A stretch of 64,000 bases of DNA from Actinomycetota bacterium (lineage in GTDB: Bacteria > Actinomycetota > Humimicrobiia > Humimicrobiales > Humimicrobiaceae), in NCBI GenBank assembly GCA_028717265.1, contig JAQUOE010000004.1:1-64000 (forward strand), written 5' to 3'. The notes below the pieces were generated by a model that was not told where the DNA came from, searched no databases, and saw nothing but the letters and a program-made list of their open reading frames with translations. The position numbers were made by a program, and so were the translations under genes. Shown piece by piece: positions 36,237 through 47,786 of this stretch (positions are counted from its first letter, which is position 1; every line of letters begins with the position of its first letter).

Positions 36237-36836
36237 GTGGGTAGTATTGTAGCCGGGGTTCTTTCCCTCCAGGGAGCTTTCGAAGAACATGTAAATAAAT
36301 TGAAAGAATGCGGGATATCCGCAGTGGAAGTAAGATTTCCGGAACAGCTTGAAAAAATCGATGGACTTATTATTCCGGGTGGTGAGAGCACGACTATAAA
36401 TAAATTGCTCGAAAAATACAAATTCAAAGATAATCTTGATAAGTTCAACAGGAAACATAAACCAATATTCGGAACCTGTGCCGGTTTGATTCTTCTGGCA
36501 AAAAACATCGAAGGTGAAGATAAGGGTCTGGGTTATATAGATATCGAAGTACGGAGAAATGCATATGGACGTCAGGCAGATAGTTTTGAGGAACCGCTTG
36601 ATTTAAGTCTTGACAGAGGTGAGAACGGCGGTAAATTCGAATCAGTTTTTATAAGAGCACCAAAAATTATAAGTGCAGGCAAAGGAGTCGCCATTTTAGC
36701 AAGATATAATGAGGATATGGTACTGGCAAGAGAAAATAATGTTATGGTTTGCGCTTTTCATCCCGAACTCACGGATGATCTCAGGATACATAAATATTTT
36801 ATAAATATGATGAAAAATTATAAAGGAGAGAATTGA
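36237..36836 (+). CDS. pdxT: pyridoxal 5'-phosphate synthase, glutaminase PdxT
   Basis: PdxT hydrolyses glutamine and channels ammonia to PdxS. The 199-residue class-I-like glutaminase has GVLSLQGAFEEHV, IIPGGESTTI, the nucleophile Cys in FGTCAGLILLA, and the His-Glu pair in AFHPELTDD. The start is GTG, 6 nt after pdxS. Its stop overlaps the yebC ATG by one base (TGATG). Confidence 0.97.
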   Translation: MGSIVAGVLSLQGAFEEHVNKLKECGISAVEVRFPEQLEKIDGLIIPGGESTTINKLLEKYKFKDNLDKFNRKHKPIFGTCAGLILLAKNIEGEDKGLGYIDIEVRRNAYGRQADSFEEPLDLSLDRGENGGKFESVFIRAPKIISAGKGVAILARYNEDMVLARENNVMVCAFHPELTDDLRIHKYFINMMKNYKGEN

Positions 36837-37585
36837 TGTCCGGTCATTCAAAGTGGCATTCAATCAAACATAAAAAAGCTAAGGAAGATGCGAAAAGGGG
36901 CAATATGTTCGGTAAACTTAGCAGAAATATAATTGTGGCGGTAAAAGAAGGAGGAGGAAGCGATCCCAGAGACAATATAGCTCTTGGCAATGCAATTGCA
37001 AAAGCCAAAGAATATAATATGCCCCAGAGCAATATAGAAAGGGCGGTCAAAAAAGGAACCGGTGAAATAGAGGGAGGAAATTTCGAGAGTATTCTTTACG
37101 AAGGTTATGGCCCCGGTGGGATAGCTATAATAGTAGAAGTGATGACAGAGAACAAAAACAGAACCGCTTCGGATGTGAGAAATATTTTAAGCAGATACAA
37201 TGGAACCCTTGGCGAGAGTGGAAGTGTGAGCTGGCAATTCGAAAGAAAAGGTATAATTGTAGTGGAGCGGAGCGAAGTCCAAAATGAAGAAGAATTTATG
37301 CTCAGTATGATTGACAGTGGAGCCGAAGACATAGATGAAGATGATGATGTATATGAAATTAAAACTCCTCCCGTTGAATTTATAAAAGTCAGGGAAACTC
37401 TCGAAAAAAATAAAATAAATATAAAATCCAGCGAACTGGGGCTCATGCCCAAATCAACCATTAAATTGCCCAAGGAAGAAAGCGTCAAAGTACTTAAACT
37501 GCTAAACGCACTTGATGAACACGATGATGTCCAGAATGTAACCTCCAATCTCGAAATCTCGGATGAGATATTAAGCGAAGTATAA
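36836..37585 (+). CDS. yebC: YebC/TACO1 family protein
   Basis: This 249-residue protein is of the YebC/PmpR family, often called a transcriptional regulator; recent work links the family to relief of ribosome stalling at proline-rich stretches. It begins SGHSKWHSIKHKKAKED and has NIERAVKKGTGE and YEGYGPGGIAIIVEV. The track starts one codon early at TTG 36833. ATG 36836 has GGAG 7 nt upstream and fuses with the pdxT stop. It precedes ruvCAB, the usual arrangement. Confidence 0.96.
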   Translation: MSGHSKWHSIKHKKAKEDAKRGNMFGKLSRNIIVAVKEGGGSDPRDNIALGNAIAKAKEYNMPQSNIERAVKKGTGEIEGGNFESILYEGYGPGGIAIIVEVMTENKNRTASDVRNILSRYNGTLGESGSVSWQFERKGIIVVERSEVQNEEEFMLSMIDSGAEDIDEDDDVYEIKTPPVEFIKVRETLEKNKINIKSSELGLMPKSTIKLPKEESVKVLKLLNALDEHDDVQNVTSNLEISDEILSEV

Positions 37586-37595
37586 ATATTTAAAA

Positions 37596-38120
37596 ATGAC
37601 GGATGATAGAATAAGAATATTAGGAATAGACCCGGGACTGGAGACTACAGGAATAAGTATACTGGATATAAAAAAAGGAGATTACTGCCCCGTATATTCT
37701 GATTGCATCATTACAAAAAAAGCCAGGCCCATCTGCGAAAGATTAGAGGAAATCTACACAATAATCAATCAGTTAATCAAAAAATATTGTCCTGATTGTA
37801 TGGCAATAGAAGAAATTTTTTTCAATATGAATGTCAAATCGGCCATGGATGTTGGCCAGGCAAGGGGCGTATCCATTCTTGCAGGAAGTGTCAACAATCT
37901 GAAGATATACGAGTATACACCGCTTGAAGTGAAACAGGCCATTGTTGGTTATGGTAAAGCAACGAAGAAGCAGATAAAATATATGTTAAAAATTATTTTA
38001 AAAATTGAAGATGATTTCTTTCCCAAAAAAGATGATGCGTGGGATGCGATGGCTATATCGGTATGTCATGCCAACAATAGAAAGTTTCAAGATAAGGTTA
38101 AAACTATTAAAAATTACTGA
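37596..38120 (+). CDS. ruvC: RuvC Holliday junction endonuclease
   Basis: RuvC cuts Holliday junctions during recombination. The 174-residue protein has the catalytic acidic residues in RILGIDPGLETTGI, MAIEEIFFN and DDAWDAMAISVCH. It is first of the ruvC-ruvA-ruvB trio, 10 bp after yebC. Confidence 0.97.
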   Translation: MTDDRIRILGIDPGLETTGISILDIKKGDYCPVYSDCIITKKARPICERLEEIYTIINQLIKKYCPDCMAIEEIFFNMNVKSAMDVGQARGVSILAGSVNNLKIYEYTPLEVKQAIVGYGKATKKQIKYMLKIILKIEDDFFPKKDDAWDAMAISVCHANNRKFQDKVKTIKNY

Positions 38121-38128
38121 CTGATTAT

Positions 38129-38719
38129 ATGATTGCAAAGATATTCGGTAAGATAATAAAAAAATCTCCATCCAGTATTCTGGTATTGACCGGAGGAATA
38201 GGATTCGAGATATTGATTTCAAGCAGAACTTTCGAAAAGATACCGGAAGCAGGTTCGGAAGTGGAACTTGATATATATACTCATGTAAGAGAAGATGAAT
38301 TAAAACTGATAGGTTTTCTTGACCTCTCGGATAAGAAGTTCTTTTTAAAACTTATAAACGTTTCCGGCATATCGATTAAAATAGCATTGAGTGCCCTGTC
38401 CATATACAGCGGAGAGGAAATTGGAAGGATAATTGCAACAAGAGAAGTTGATCTTTTAAGAAGAATTCCTGGAATTGGTCTTAGACTTGCCGAAAGGATG
38501 ATCGTGGAACTAAAAGATAAGCTTGAAGATGTAAAGATGGCTGGAGAAATTCGTTCAGGTCTGGAAGAAAATGAAAAAATATATGAAGTGAAACAGGCCC
38601 TTAAGACCCTGGGGTATAATTCCAGAGAGATAGGGAAAGCCGTATCAAGGTTGGATGTTGATATTATAGAAAAAGAAAAAATTGAAGTTATACTTAAAAT
38701 GGCCCTTAAGGAAGTATAA
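38129..38719 (+). CDS. ruvA: RuvA Holliday junction DNA-binding subunit
   Basis: RuvA binds four-way junctions and loads RuvB. The 196-residue protein has the N-terminal OB-fold ([16 protein letters not shown]), the helix-hairpin-helix part ([13 protein letters not shown]-type [26 protein letters not shown]) and a C-terminal RuvB-binding domain ([19 protein letters not shown]). It starts 8 bp after the ruvC stop. Confidence 0.97.
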   Translation: MIAKIFGKIIKKSPSSILVLTGGIGFEILISSRTFEKIPEAGSEVELDIYTHVREDELKLIGFLDLSDKKFFLKLINVSGISIKIALSALSIYSGEEIGRIIATREVDLLRRIPGIGLRLAERMIVELKDKLEDVKMAGEIRSGLEENEKIYEVKQALKTLGYNSREIGKAVSRLDVDIIEKEKIEVILKMALKEV

Positions 38720-38742
38720 AAAATAATAATCAGGTAAATAAA

Positions 38743-39795
38743 ATGACTGAAGAGAATGAAGAAAATAACGATATTAATCCCAAACATATAAAGGTTGATA
38801 TCGAGCTGGACAAGAGTCTTCGTCCAGGATCCATATCGGAATTTATAGGTCAGCAAAAAATAGTGGAAAATCTTCTGGTATTCATCAAATCTGCCAGAAA
38901 GAGAAAAGAGCCATTGGACCATGTTATTTTATCCGGTCCTCCGGGCCTTGGCAAAACCTGTCTGGGAGAAATAATTGCAAATGAGCTGGGGGTCGGTTTC
39001 AGGATCACTTCCGGTCCGGCTATTGAAAGAGCAGGAGATCTGGCCGCGATCCTTACCAATCTGGAGAAATTCGATGTACTGTTTATTGATGAGATACACA
39101 GATTGAACAGGAGCGTGGAAGAGATTTTATATCCGGCAATGGAGGATTATAAACTGGATATAATAATAGGTAAGGGCCCATCAGCAAAATCCATAAGAAT
39201 CGATATTGCACCTTTTACAATTATTGGTGCGACAACAAGAATAGGACTTGTGGCTTCACCTTTAAGGGACAGATTTGGAGTGAACATTAGATTGGACTAT
39301 TATGATAAGAGAAGTATCATCAAAATTATCAAAAGGTCCGCAGCAATACTTGGTATAGAAATAACAGAAGATGGTGCCGGGGCCATAGCCGGAAGGAGCA
39401 GGGGAACACCAAGGATTGCAAACAGATTACTTCGTAGGGTCAGAGACTATGCTCTGATGTCCAATGATAGTGTAATAGACGAAGGCATAGCTGAAAAAGC
39501 GCTGGCCAGGCTTGATATAGATAAACTGGGTCTGGATGTAGTGGATAAAAAAATTTTACATACGCTTGTCTTAAAATTCGATGGCGGGCCCGTAGGGGTA
39601 GGAACAATAGCAGCTTCAATAGGTGAAGAAACGGATACCGTCGAAGATGTTTATGAACCATATCTTTTACAACTTGGATTTGTTAAGAGGACCTCAAAAG
39701 GCAGGGTTGCAACCGGCCTGGCTTTTAAGTACATGGGAGTAAAAAAAGAAACCAGCCCAGCTCTTTTTGATAGCTTACCCGAAAATGAAGATTGA
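38743..39795 (+). CDS. ruvB: RuvB branch-migration helicase
   Basis: RuvB is the AAA+ motor of branch migration. The 350-residue protein shows [12 protein letters not shown], Walker A GPPGLGKT, Walker [10 protein letters not shown], sensor [11 protein letters not shown] with the arginine finger segment LRDRFG, and a winged-helix C-terminus ([17 protein letters not shown]). Its last 11 bases overlap the start of queA. Confidence 0.98.
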   Translation: MTEENEENNDINPKHIKVDIELDKSLRPGSISEFIGQQKIVENLLVFIKSARKRKEPLDHVILSGPPGLGKTCLGEIIANELGVGFRITSGPAIERAGDLAAILTNLEKFDVLFIDEIHRLNRSVEEILYPAMEDYKLDIIIGKGPSAKSIRIDIAPFTIIGATTRIGLVASPLRDRFGVNIRLDYYDKRSIIKIIKRSAAILGIEITEDGAGAIAGRSRGTPRIANRLLRRVRDYALMSNDSVIDEGIAEKALARLDIDKLGLDVVDKKILHTLVLKFDGGPVGVGTIAASIGEETDTVEDVYEPYLLQLGFVKRTSKGRVATGLAFKYMGVKKETSPALFDSLPENED

Positions 39796-40801
39796 ATTAT
39801 TCGATTACGAACTTCCCCGAAAATTTATAGCTCAAGAACCTCTTTCCCAAAGAGATGAATCAAAGCTCCTGATACTGGATCGAAAAACAGGCAATATAAA
39901 ACATGATATTTTTTATAATACCCCGGACTATTTTGATAAAGGAGATGTACTTGTAATAAATGAAAGCAAAGTATTACGCTGCAGGATCATGGGGAAAAAA
40001 GAAGGAACCGGTGCAAATATTGAATGCTTTGTCCTGAGCAGGATCAAGGATAATCAGTACATGGTACTAATAAAGCCTTCTAAAAGGGTTCAACCTCCGG
40101 ACAAAATAATAATAAGCGGCAAATATTTTTTTACCGTAAAGATAAAATTAGACTACGGCCGCGCAATAGTTGAATTCAATCACCCTGTTGGTCCTATTTT
40201 TAAACAATATGGCAGGATACCGCTTCCTCCTTATATAAAAAACGATAATATAGACGAATCACGTTATCAGACCATATACGCAGGGAGGGAAGGTTCTTGC
40301 GCTGCTCCTACTGCGGGCCTTCATTTTTCGGATGAATTGATAAAGAGATTAAAAATCAGAGGAGTCATAATAGCAAAACTTGGTCTTGATATAGGCCTGG
40401 ACACGTTCAGACCAATAACGGAAGATGAAATAGAAAAACATAGAATGCACAGTGAACATTATTATATTAATCAGGCAGAAGTGCGAAAGATCAGACATGC
40501 AAAGGAGAAAGGGAAAAGGTCGATTGCGGTAGGCACAACTTCGGTCAGAGTTCTGGAAACTCTGATGGCAAGATACGGTAAGATAACAGGAGACAGCGGA
40601 GTAACCGATATTTTTATATATCCAGGATATGAATTCAAAGCGATAGATTGTATGATCACCAATTTTCACCTTCCCCGATCAACTCTTCTGGTAATGGTAT
40701 CCGCTTTTGCAGGGAGAGAGAATGTTTTAAATGCATACGAGGAAGCAAAACAAAAAGATTATAGATTTTATAGTTTTGGGGACTGCATGTTAATAAAATG
40801 A
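39785..40801 (+). CDS. queA: QueA, tRNA preQ1(34) S-adenosylmethionine ribosyltransferase-isomerase
   Basis: QueA transfers the ribosyl group of SAM to preQ1 in tRNA, making epoxyqueuosine. The track starts at TTG 39767; ATG 39785 ([11 protein letters not shown], 338 residues) matches family N-termini and overlaps ruvB by 11 bp. Conserved parts are [44 protein letters not shown] and [21 protein letters not shown] (quoted in part). With tgt at 46589 it provides queuosine steps; no epoxyqueuosine reductase is in the window. Confidence 0.97.
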   Translation: MKIELFDYELPRKFIAQEPLSQRDESKLLILDRKTGNIKHDIFYNTPDYFDKGDVLVINESKVLRCRIMGKKEGTGANIECFVLSRIKDNQYMVLIKPSKRVQPPDKIIISGKYFFTVKIKLDYGRAIVEFNHPVGPIFKQYGRIPLPPYIKNDNIDESRYQTIYAGREGSCAAPTAGLHFSDELIKRLKIRGVIIAKLGLDIGLDTFRPITEDEIEKHRMHSEHYYINQAEVRKIRHAKEKGKRSIAVGTTSVRVLETLMARYGKITGDSGVTDIFIYPGYEFKAIDCMITNFHLPRSTLLVMVSAFAGRENVLNAYEEAKQKDYRFYSFGDCMLIK

Positions 40802-40807
40802 AACTGC

Positions 40808-42652
40808 TCAGTCGTTGAAGGAGAACTTTTTATTAGTTATGACTTTCAGGCAGGCTTCAGCTATTTTAGGATCATAAAGTTTTCCTTTGTTTTTCTTTAT
40901 TTCTTCAATAGCCATTCCAATCCCAAGAGCGGGTCTGTATGGTCTATGTGAAGACATTGCTTCCACCACATCCGCTATACCGATAATTTTTGCTTCAAGA
41001 GTTATATCTTTGCCTTTAAGACTGTTTGGATAGCCGGAACCATCTTCCCTTTCGTGATGCTGTAAAATAATTTGAGCTATTGGATAATGAAAATTTATTT
41101 TTTTAATGATATTAAATCCAGTGATTGGATGGGTTCTTATAAGTTTAAACTCTATGTCTGTTAATTGGCCTGGCTTAGAAAGAATAGAAGTTGGTATACT
41201 TATTTTTCCTATATCATGGATTGCCGCAGAGGTTCTTATAAGTTTAATTTTTTCATCGCTGAGATTTAATTTTTTAGAAATCTTTTCAGCAAGCATAGTT
41301 ACTCTTTTCTGATGTCCTGCTGTATAAGGATCTCTCGTTTCCACTATCATAGCAAGAGTATTTATAGTATCGTCTAATGTTCTTTCCAGTTCTTCGTATG
41401 CTTTTTTTCTTTCTGTGATATCTGTAAAATTAACCAACAGATATTTTAATTTTCCATTATTTATTAGAGGCGAAGCCCTGAGTTCTACCCAGAATATTTG
41501 GCCTCTTTTATTTAAAAATGGCAATTCAGGAATAATGATATCATTTTGCATGGCAGAATTTAATTTTGCCATGCAGCTATGCATCATTTCTTTTGGCCAG
41601 TATGGATAAGGAGGTTTAATACCAATAGTATCTTTTAAGGAAAAGCCGGTAATTTTCTCAAGCGCAGGATTGATATACCTGATTGATTTATCCGGATTTA
41701 TAACAAGAGTAGGGCTGGGGGAATTTTCAAGGATGGTTTTGTTGAACTCTCCGCTTTCCCTGAGCTTATCTTCGATCTTCATACGCTCGGTTATATCTGT
41801 TATTATCCCCTGAATTCCCAGGATTCTTTTATTTTTTTTAATTACGGATATGCGAACTTCCCCGGTAAATAATCTTTTATCCTTATGCCTCCAGTTGATA
41901 AGCAAAGGTTTTATTTTTTTGCCAAGCAAGAGTCTCGTAAATATCCTGACGTATTGAGGTACATCTTTAATTAAAAGAAATTTTAAATTTTTAAAGTGAC
42001 TTCCCAGAAGATACTGTTTTTTAAAACCCGTAAAGTGCAGTACCGCATCGTTTATATTTGTAATAAATCCTCTATCATTCAGAATAGCAATCCCAACCGG
42101 AGATGTTTCAAAAAGAAGTCTGTATTTTTCCTCACTTTCTTTCAGGGCTTCTTCTGCCTGTTCCTTATCTGTTATATCCATTATGAAACCTTCAAGTAAT
42201 TGAAGATCATAATCAGGCAATGGAAGAAATCGTCCAATTTCTGAGACCCATTTTATTCTATTGTTGGCAGTAATTATCCGGTATTTCAGGTGGAATTGTT
42301 TTAATTCTTTTAAGGATTTTTTAACATCATCCCTGACCATTTTTCTATCTTCGGGGTGGATGATTTTTTCATAAGAGATTTTATTGTTCAATATTAATTC
42401 TTCAGGTCTGTAACCGGTTAACCGGAAGCAGCCTTTACTAATAAATTCCATGGTCCAGTTATGATCGTTCCTGCAACAATAAACAATTCCTGGAAGCTCG
42501 TTTGTTATCGAGGAGTGAAAAAGCTGGTTTTTTCTTATAATTTCTTTTATATATTTATCTTTGTCCTTTATTTTTTCCAGAGTTAATAGATCTTCATGTA
42601 GTTTTACATGTAATTTTAAGAATTCCTCTGACAATTTTATGTCTGCTGTCAT
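40808..42652 (-). CDS. three-PAS HD-GYP domain protein (predicted c-di-GMP phosphodiesterase)
   Basis: This soluble 614-residue signalling protein has an N-terminal helical region, three PAS domains at roughly 50-165 (GIVYCCRNDHNWTMEFISKG), 175-290 (LFETSPVGIAILNDRG) and 300-415 (ILENSPSPTLVINPD), and an HD-GYP domain (~425-610). The HD-GYP markers are HDIGKISIP, HP in RTHPITGF, HHEREDGSGYP and IADVVEAMSSHRPYRPALG. The family hydrolyses c-di-GMP to pGpG or GMP. With no membrane anchor, the PAS domains would sense cytosolic redox or ligands. It is monocistronic and convergent with queA. Confidence 0.93.
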   Translation of the reverse strand: MTADIKLSEEFLKLHVKLHEDLLTLEKIKDKDKYIKEIIRKNQLFHSSITNELPGIVYCCRNDHNWTMEFISKGCFRLTGYRPEELILNNKISYEKIIHPEDRKMVRDDVKKSLKELKQFHLKYRIITANNRIKWVSEIGRFLPLPDYDLQLLEGFIMDITDKEQAEEALKESEEKYRLLFETSPVGIAILNDRGFITNINDAVLHFTGFKKQYLLGSHFKNLKFLLIKDVPQYVRIFTRLLLGKKIKPLLINWRHKDKRLFTGEVRISVIKKNKRILGIQGIITDITERMKIEDKLRESGEFNKTILENSPSPTLVINPDKSIRYINPALEKITGFSLKDTIGIKPPYPYWPKEMMHSCMAKLNSAMQNDIIIPELPFLNKRGQIFWVELRASPLINNGKLKYLLVNFTDITERKKAYEELERTLDDTINTLAMIVETRDPYTAGHQKRVTMLAEKISKKLNLSDEKIKLIRTSAAIHDIGKISIPTSILSKPGQLTDIEFKLIRTHPITGFNIIKKINFHYPIAQIILQHHEREDGSGYPNSLKGKDITLEAKIIGIADVVEAMSSHRPYRPALGIGMAIEEIKKNKGKLYDPKIAEACLKVITNKKFSFND

Positions 42653-42889
42653 TTCATTATAATAATTTATGAATTTTTAAAAATTATATTGTTCATATTA
42701 ATATATTAATAATACTTTTAATATATATAAATACATTATACTACAACTTTAAAATTAATAAAGAGTGCAGAAATTTAATCTACCTTTTATAATAATTCGC
42801 GGGGCTGATATAATGTAATTTTTAGGAAAATACTGAATATGCGGTTATTTGAATTGAATAAATAAACACCAGCATCTGGAGAAGAAATT

Positions 42890-42925
42890 ATGAATATAAA
42901 AAAAAATCGATACGACCGGAGGTAA
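42890..42925 (+). CDS. possible 11-codon leader peptide upstream of the DUF2179 gene
   Basis: ATG 42890 has GGAGAAG 5 nt upstream and encodes MNIKKNRYDRR before TAA at 42923, just 3 nt before the TTG start of the next gene. Its last codons (CGG AGG) form the Shine-Dalgarno of that gene, so translating ribosomes would influence downstream initiation. It is too short for the ORF track and is supported only by this arrangement. Confidence 0.3.
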   Translation: MNIKKNRYDRR

Positions 42926-42928
42926 AAT

Positions 42929-43453
42929 TTGGTTAATACAATAATATGGACCCTGATAATATTTGTTGCGAGAATTGTCGATGTAAGTCTTGGAACCATA
43001 AGAGTAAATATGATAGTAAGAAGAAAGAAAGCCATTGCCGCCATGATAGGTTTTGTCGAGGTTACCATATTTATATCAGTAATAGTAAGATTGATTAAAA
43101 ATATCGATAATATTTATGGGATACTTGCTTATGGGGCCGGCTTTGCGGTGGGAACAGTTGTAGGTATATTGATATCCGAAAAATTATCCCGTGATTTAGT
43201 AAGCACGAATATCATTTCCAGAAAGCATAATGAGGAAATAAAGGAATTACTTTTAAAAGAGGATTTTGGATTTACCTGCTATAAAGGTGCCGGCAGAGAG
43301 GGAGAGGTGGAGATCATTAATGTGGTTTGCAGCAGTGCCAGTCTTCAAAGATTGAACAAGTTAATACATAACAGGGATTCGGGTGCTTTCGTAGTCAGCT
43401 ATATGCTTGACAGGATACGTGGAGGATTTATCAGGGGATTAAAGAAAAAGTAA
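42929..43453 (+). CDS. DUF2179/UPF0316 family membrane protein
   Basis: This 174-residue protein has about three N-terminal membrane segments (residues ~3-17, 37-56, 66-85) and a cytoplasmic DUF2179 domain (GREGEVEIINVVCSS ... SGAFVVSYMLDRIRGGF). The pattern FVARIVDVSLGTIRV is typical of UPF0316/YebE-like proteins. The start is TTG with GGAGG 6 nt upstream. The function of the family is not established. Confidence 0.88.
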   Translation: MVNTIIWTLIIFVARIVDVSLGTIRVNMIVRRKKAIAAMIGFVEVTIFISVIVRLIKNIDNIYGILAYGAGFAVGTVVGILISEKLSRDLVSTNIISRKHNEEIKELLLKEDFGFTCYKGAGREGEVEIINVVCSSASLQRLNKLIHNRDSGAFVVSYMLDRIRGGFIRGLKKK

Positions 43454-43628
43454 TAGATAATATGAAATCATTTGATTTTAAGCTTTTATTATTCAAAAAA
43501 AGATATACCTTGAAAAGTAAGCGTAAATAGAGAGCCTATATAAATTCCAGTTTACAAATGAAATGAAAGTATTAAGATAATAAAAAGTTAAAATAAAACA
43601 TTGATCTTAAAAAGGGGTGCATTAAAAT

Positions 43629-45599
43629 ATGAAAGGAGATTCCACGAATTGCGAACCTCCTCAAAAGAGTATCAATTCAAATTCCTGCAAGAAGACCATA
43701 GGGCCGATAGCAAATCTGGAAGAGCATCTGAAGCCCGACTGGTGGAAAAATATTTTTAACTCGACTTATTTAAAGACCGATGGTGACGTTGTAGACGATA
43801 AACTAATCACCAGAAAAGAAATAGATTTATTTATAAGAATTCTAAATTTATCCCCTGAAGACAAAATACTGGATCTTTGTTGCGGGCAGGGAAGGCATTG
43901 TATAGAACTTGCAAACAGAGGTTTCAAGCATGTCGAAGGGCTTGATCGGTCGCATTATCTTATCCAGAGAGCAAAAAAGGAAAGCACTACGATCAAATTC
44001 AGGGAAGGTGACGCAAGGAAGCTGCCTTATGCTCCGGATACATTTGATGCAGTTATGATTCTGGGAAATAGTTTTGGCTATTTCGAAACTTCCAAGGAAG
44101 ACATGATGGTGCTAAAAGAAGTTCTGAGGGTACTAAAACCCTGGGGGAAATTTCTAATTGATTTATCCGACGGAGAATATTTAAAAGAAAATATGAAATC
44201 GAGATCATGGGAGTGGATAGATAAAAAATCTTTTGTATGTCGTGAACGGTCACTTTCTTTTGACAAAACCCGTTTGATCTCAAGGGAAATAATAAATGAT
44301 GTTGATAATGGAGTCGTAACAGATCAATTTTATGCCGAGAGGCTCTATACACAGGAAGAAATAATCGAATTTTTAAAACAGGCAGGATTCAGCAATATTA
44401 CGTCAAATGGAACAATAACACCTGATTCAAAAAGAAATCAGGATCTGGGGATGACCGAAAGAAGAATCATCATATCTGCCATTGCTAAAAAGAACTGGTC
44501 ACCGATAAAGATAAAAAAGTCCCATTTAAAAAATGTTGCCGTTTTACTGGGTGACCCGAATAGAATAGATATTTTGAAGCCATTATATATGTTTGATGAT
44601 GATGACCTTTATACTATAGATCAACTAAAAGATTCTCTGAGAGATATCGAAAAAAACTATAACTACAGATTTCATTACCTTGATAACCATGAGACCATGA
44701 TCAAGGATCTCATTAAGCTACAGGAAAAAGGCAGAATTGATTTTGCATTCAATCTTTGCGACGAAGGATATTACAACGATGCAAGAAAGGAACTTCATGT
44801 ACCTGCCCTACTGGATATTCTGGGAATTCCATACACCGGCTCCGAACCCCAGTGTCTTGCCCATTGCTATGACAAATCACTGGTAAGGGGTATTGCAGAA
44901 GAAATGGGTATTCCTACTCCGCAGGCTTTCTTTATAAAATCCGGGGATACTTCATTCGAAGTACCCTTTGATTTTCCTATGTTTATCAAGCCCAATTTCG
45001 GTGACTCAAGTTTCGGCATAACTCAGAGGAATGTGGTTTATAATATCGAAAAGACTCTGTATGTGATTTCTGAGATCAGGGATAAACTCGGATATGACAA
45101 ACCGATTCTGATCGAGGAATTCCTATCAGGTAAAGATCTAAGTGTGGGGATAATCGGTAACTTTCCTGATTCTTATACGGTTCTGCCGATAATCGAAGAG
45201 GATTACTCGGAACTGCCTGCTGATCTTCCCAGGATCTGTGGTTATGAAGCAAAATGGCTTCAGGACTCGCCTTATTGGAAAATAAAGTCAATACCTGCAG
45301 AATTACCGGCAGAAACCGAAAGATTTATCATAGATTGTTCACTGAGATTATTCGAAAGACTTGGTTGCAGGGATTATACGCGTCTTGACTGGAGGTTGAC
45401 CGATAAAGGGAAACCAAAATTATTGGAGGTTAATCCAAATCCGGGATGGTGCTGGGATGGTCATCTGGCTAAAATGTCAAAGATAAAAGATATACCATAC
45501 AGCGGGATGCTTCTGATGATTTTAAAAGAAGCTGAGAAAAGGTTCAAATTAATGGAAAAGACTGACTTATCGAATTCAATAAATTCAATAGTAAAATAA
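43629..45599 (+). CDS. SAM methyltransferase / D-Ala-D-Ala-ligase-like ATP-grasp fusion protein
   Basis: Two enzymes are joined in one 656-residue chain. Residues ~75-290 form a class I methyltransferase with the SAM motif LDLCCGQGRH (~82), the GDARKLPYAPDTFD motif and LKEVLRVLKPWGKFLIDLSD. Residues ~295-645 form an ATP-grasp ligase of the Ddl type (PFIGSxP-like PYTGSEP, FIKPNFGDSSFGIT, ILIEEFLSGKDLSVGI, LLEVNPNPGW). There is no stop or frameshift between them. AAAAGGGG lies 12 nt before the ATG. The gene stands alone. Products could be a methylated dipeptide or peptide-like small molecule; this is inference. Confidence 0.85.
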   Translation: MKGDSTNCEPPQKSINSNSCKKTIGPIANLEEHLKPDWWKNIFNSTYLKTDGDVVDDKLITRKEIDLFIRILNLSPEDKILDLCCGQGRHCIELANRGFKHVEGLDRSHYLIQRAKKESTTIKFREGDARKLPYAPDTFDAVMILGNSFGYFETSKEDMMVLKEVLRVLKPWGKFLIDLSDGEYLKENMKSRSWEWIDKKSFVCRERSLSFDKTRLISREIINDVDNGVVTDQFYAERLYTQEEIIEFLKQAGFSNITSNGTITPDSKRNQDLGMTERRIIISAIAKKNWSPIKIKKSHLKNVAVLLGDPNRIDILKPLYMFDDDDLYTIDQLKDSLRDIEKNYNYRFHYLDNHETMIKDLIKLQEKGRIDFAFNLCDEGYYNDARKELHVPALLDILGIPYTGSEPQCLAHCYDKSLVRGIAEEMGIPTPQAFFIKSGDTSFEVPFDFPMFIKPNFGDSSFGITQRNVVYNIEKTLYVISEIRDKLGYDKPILIEEFLSGKDLSVGIIGNFPDSYTVLPIIEEDYSELPADLPRICGYEAKWLQDSPYWKIKSIPAELPAETERFIIDCSLRLFERLGCRDYTRLDWRLTDKGKPKLLEVNPNPGWCWDGHLAKMSKIKDIPYSGMLLMILKEAEKRFKLMEKTDLSNSINSIVK

Positions 45600-45813
45600 A
45601 TAAAAGTACGTTATCCCGCTAATGATATGACTGATAAAAACACCGCTTAATCCTTAAAGATTACTTTCTCAAATGGAATACTGATACTACTAAATTTAGA
45701 AAATACAATATATCATATAGCATATCAAGAAGAATTTGTGATAATATCCAAAAAAATATGTTTGTAATAAGAATATATAAAGAAAGAAAAAATTTTTAAA
45801 AAGGAGCAGTGGG

Positions 45814-46518
45814 GTGGAAAATCAAGAAAAAAATAAAATTTGCCAATTATGTAAAAAACACAAGAAAAAAAGCGAATTACTTCCTCTTGAGCTGATAGAT
45901 TCTGAATTATTTGATTTCATTAAAGAGAAATATCCGGAATGCTCTGATGAAGGGTATATATGCAGAAATGATCTCAGCAATATAAGACTTAAATATGTTG
46001 AAGAAGTTTTAAGGAAGGAAAAAGGTGAGCTTTCGACTCTTGAAAAGGGGGTATTCGACAGCATAAAGGAGCAGGAAACGATTGCCAGAAATATTAATAC
46101 CGAATTTGAGGAACAATTGACACTGGGACAGAAATTATCAGATAAAATCGCAGCATTTGGCGGAAGCTGGAAGTTTATAATGATCTTTTTTGTAATTATC
46201 ATCGTCTGGATGATAATAAATTCAGTGAGTCTTGCCGGGAAAAATTTTGACCCTTATCCTTTTATACTCCTGAATCTCGTACTTTCCTGTCTGGCTGCAG
46301 TACAGGCCCCTGTAATACTTATGAGCCAGAACAGACAGGAATCCAAAGACAGATTGAGATCCAGGAACGATTATATCGTAAATCTGAAGGCTGAACTTGA
46401 GATAAGAAGTCTGAATGAAAAGATGGAGAATTTATTGGTTTATCAGTGGCAGAGGTTAATGGAAATACAAAAAATACAGACTGATATAATGAATGAGTTA
46501 TCCGAAAAAAGCAGATGA
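45814..46518 (+). CDS. DUF1003 family membrane protein
   Basis: This 234-residue protein has a short N-terminal cysteine-containing region (CQLC, then PEC and YIC), a helical linker, two membrane segments (~118-138 and ~149-174) and a coiled C-terminal tail. GGSWKFIMIFFVIIIVWM and NLVLSCLAAVQAPVILMSQNR (quoted in part) match DUF1003. The start is GTG with AAGGAG 8 nt upstream. Function unknown. The upstream 214-bp gap shows no clear element. Confidence 0.88.
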   Translation: MENQEKNKICQLCKKHKKKSELLPLELIDSELFDFIKEKYPECSDEGYICRNDLSNIRLKYVEEVLRKEKGELSTLEKGVFDSIKEQETIARNINTEFEEQLTLGQKLSDKIAAFGGSWKFIMIFFVIIIVWMIINSVSLAGKNFDPYPFILLNLVLSCLAAVQAPVILMSQNRQESKDRLRSRNDYIVNLKAELEIRSLNEKMENLLVYQWQRLMEIQKIQTDIMNELSEKSR

Positions 46519-46573
46519 AGAAATCCTCAGGATGAGATAGTAAAAATAATATTTTAAGTGTTCATATAAATAA

Positions 46574-47707
<1,134 letters not shown>

Positions 47708-47786
47708 ATATATATTTGCAAAATTTTAAAAAAAGTTAATAATGGTGATATTTGATTTTAAAAAGATTATTTTAAAAGGAGCGATT

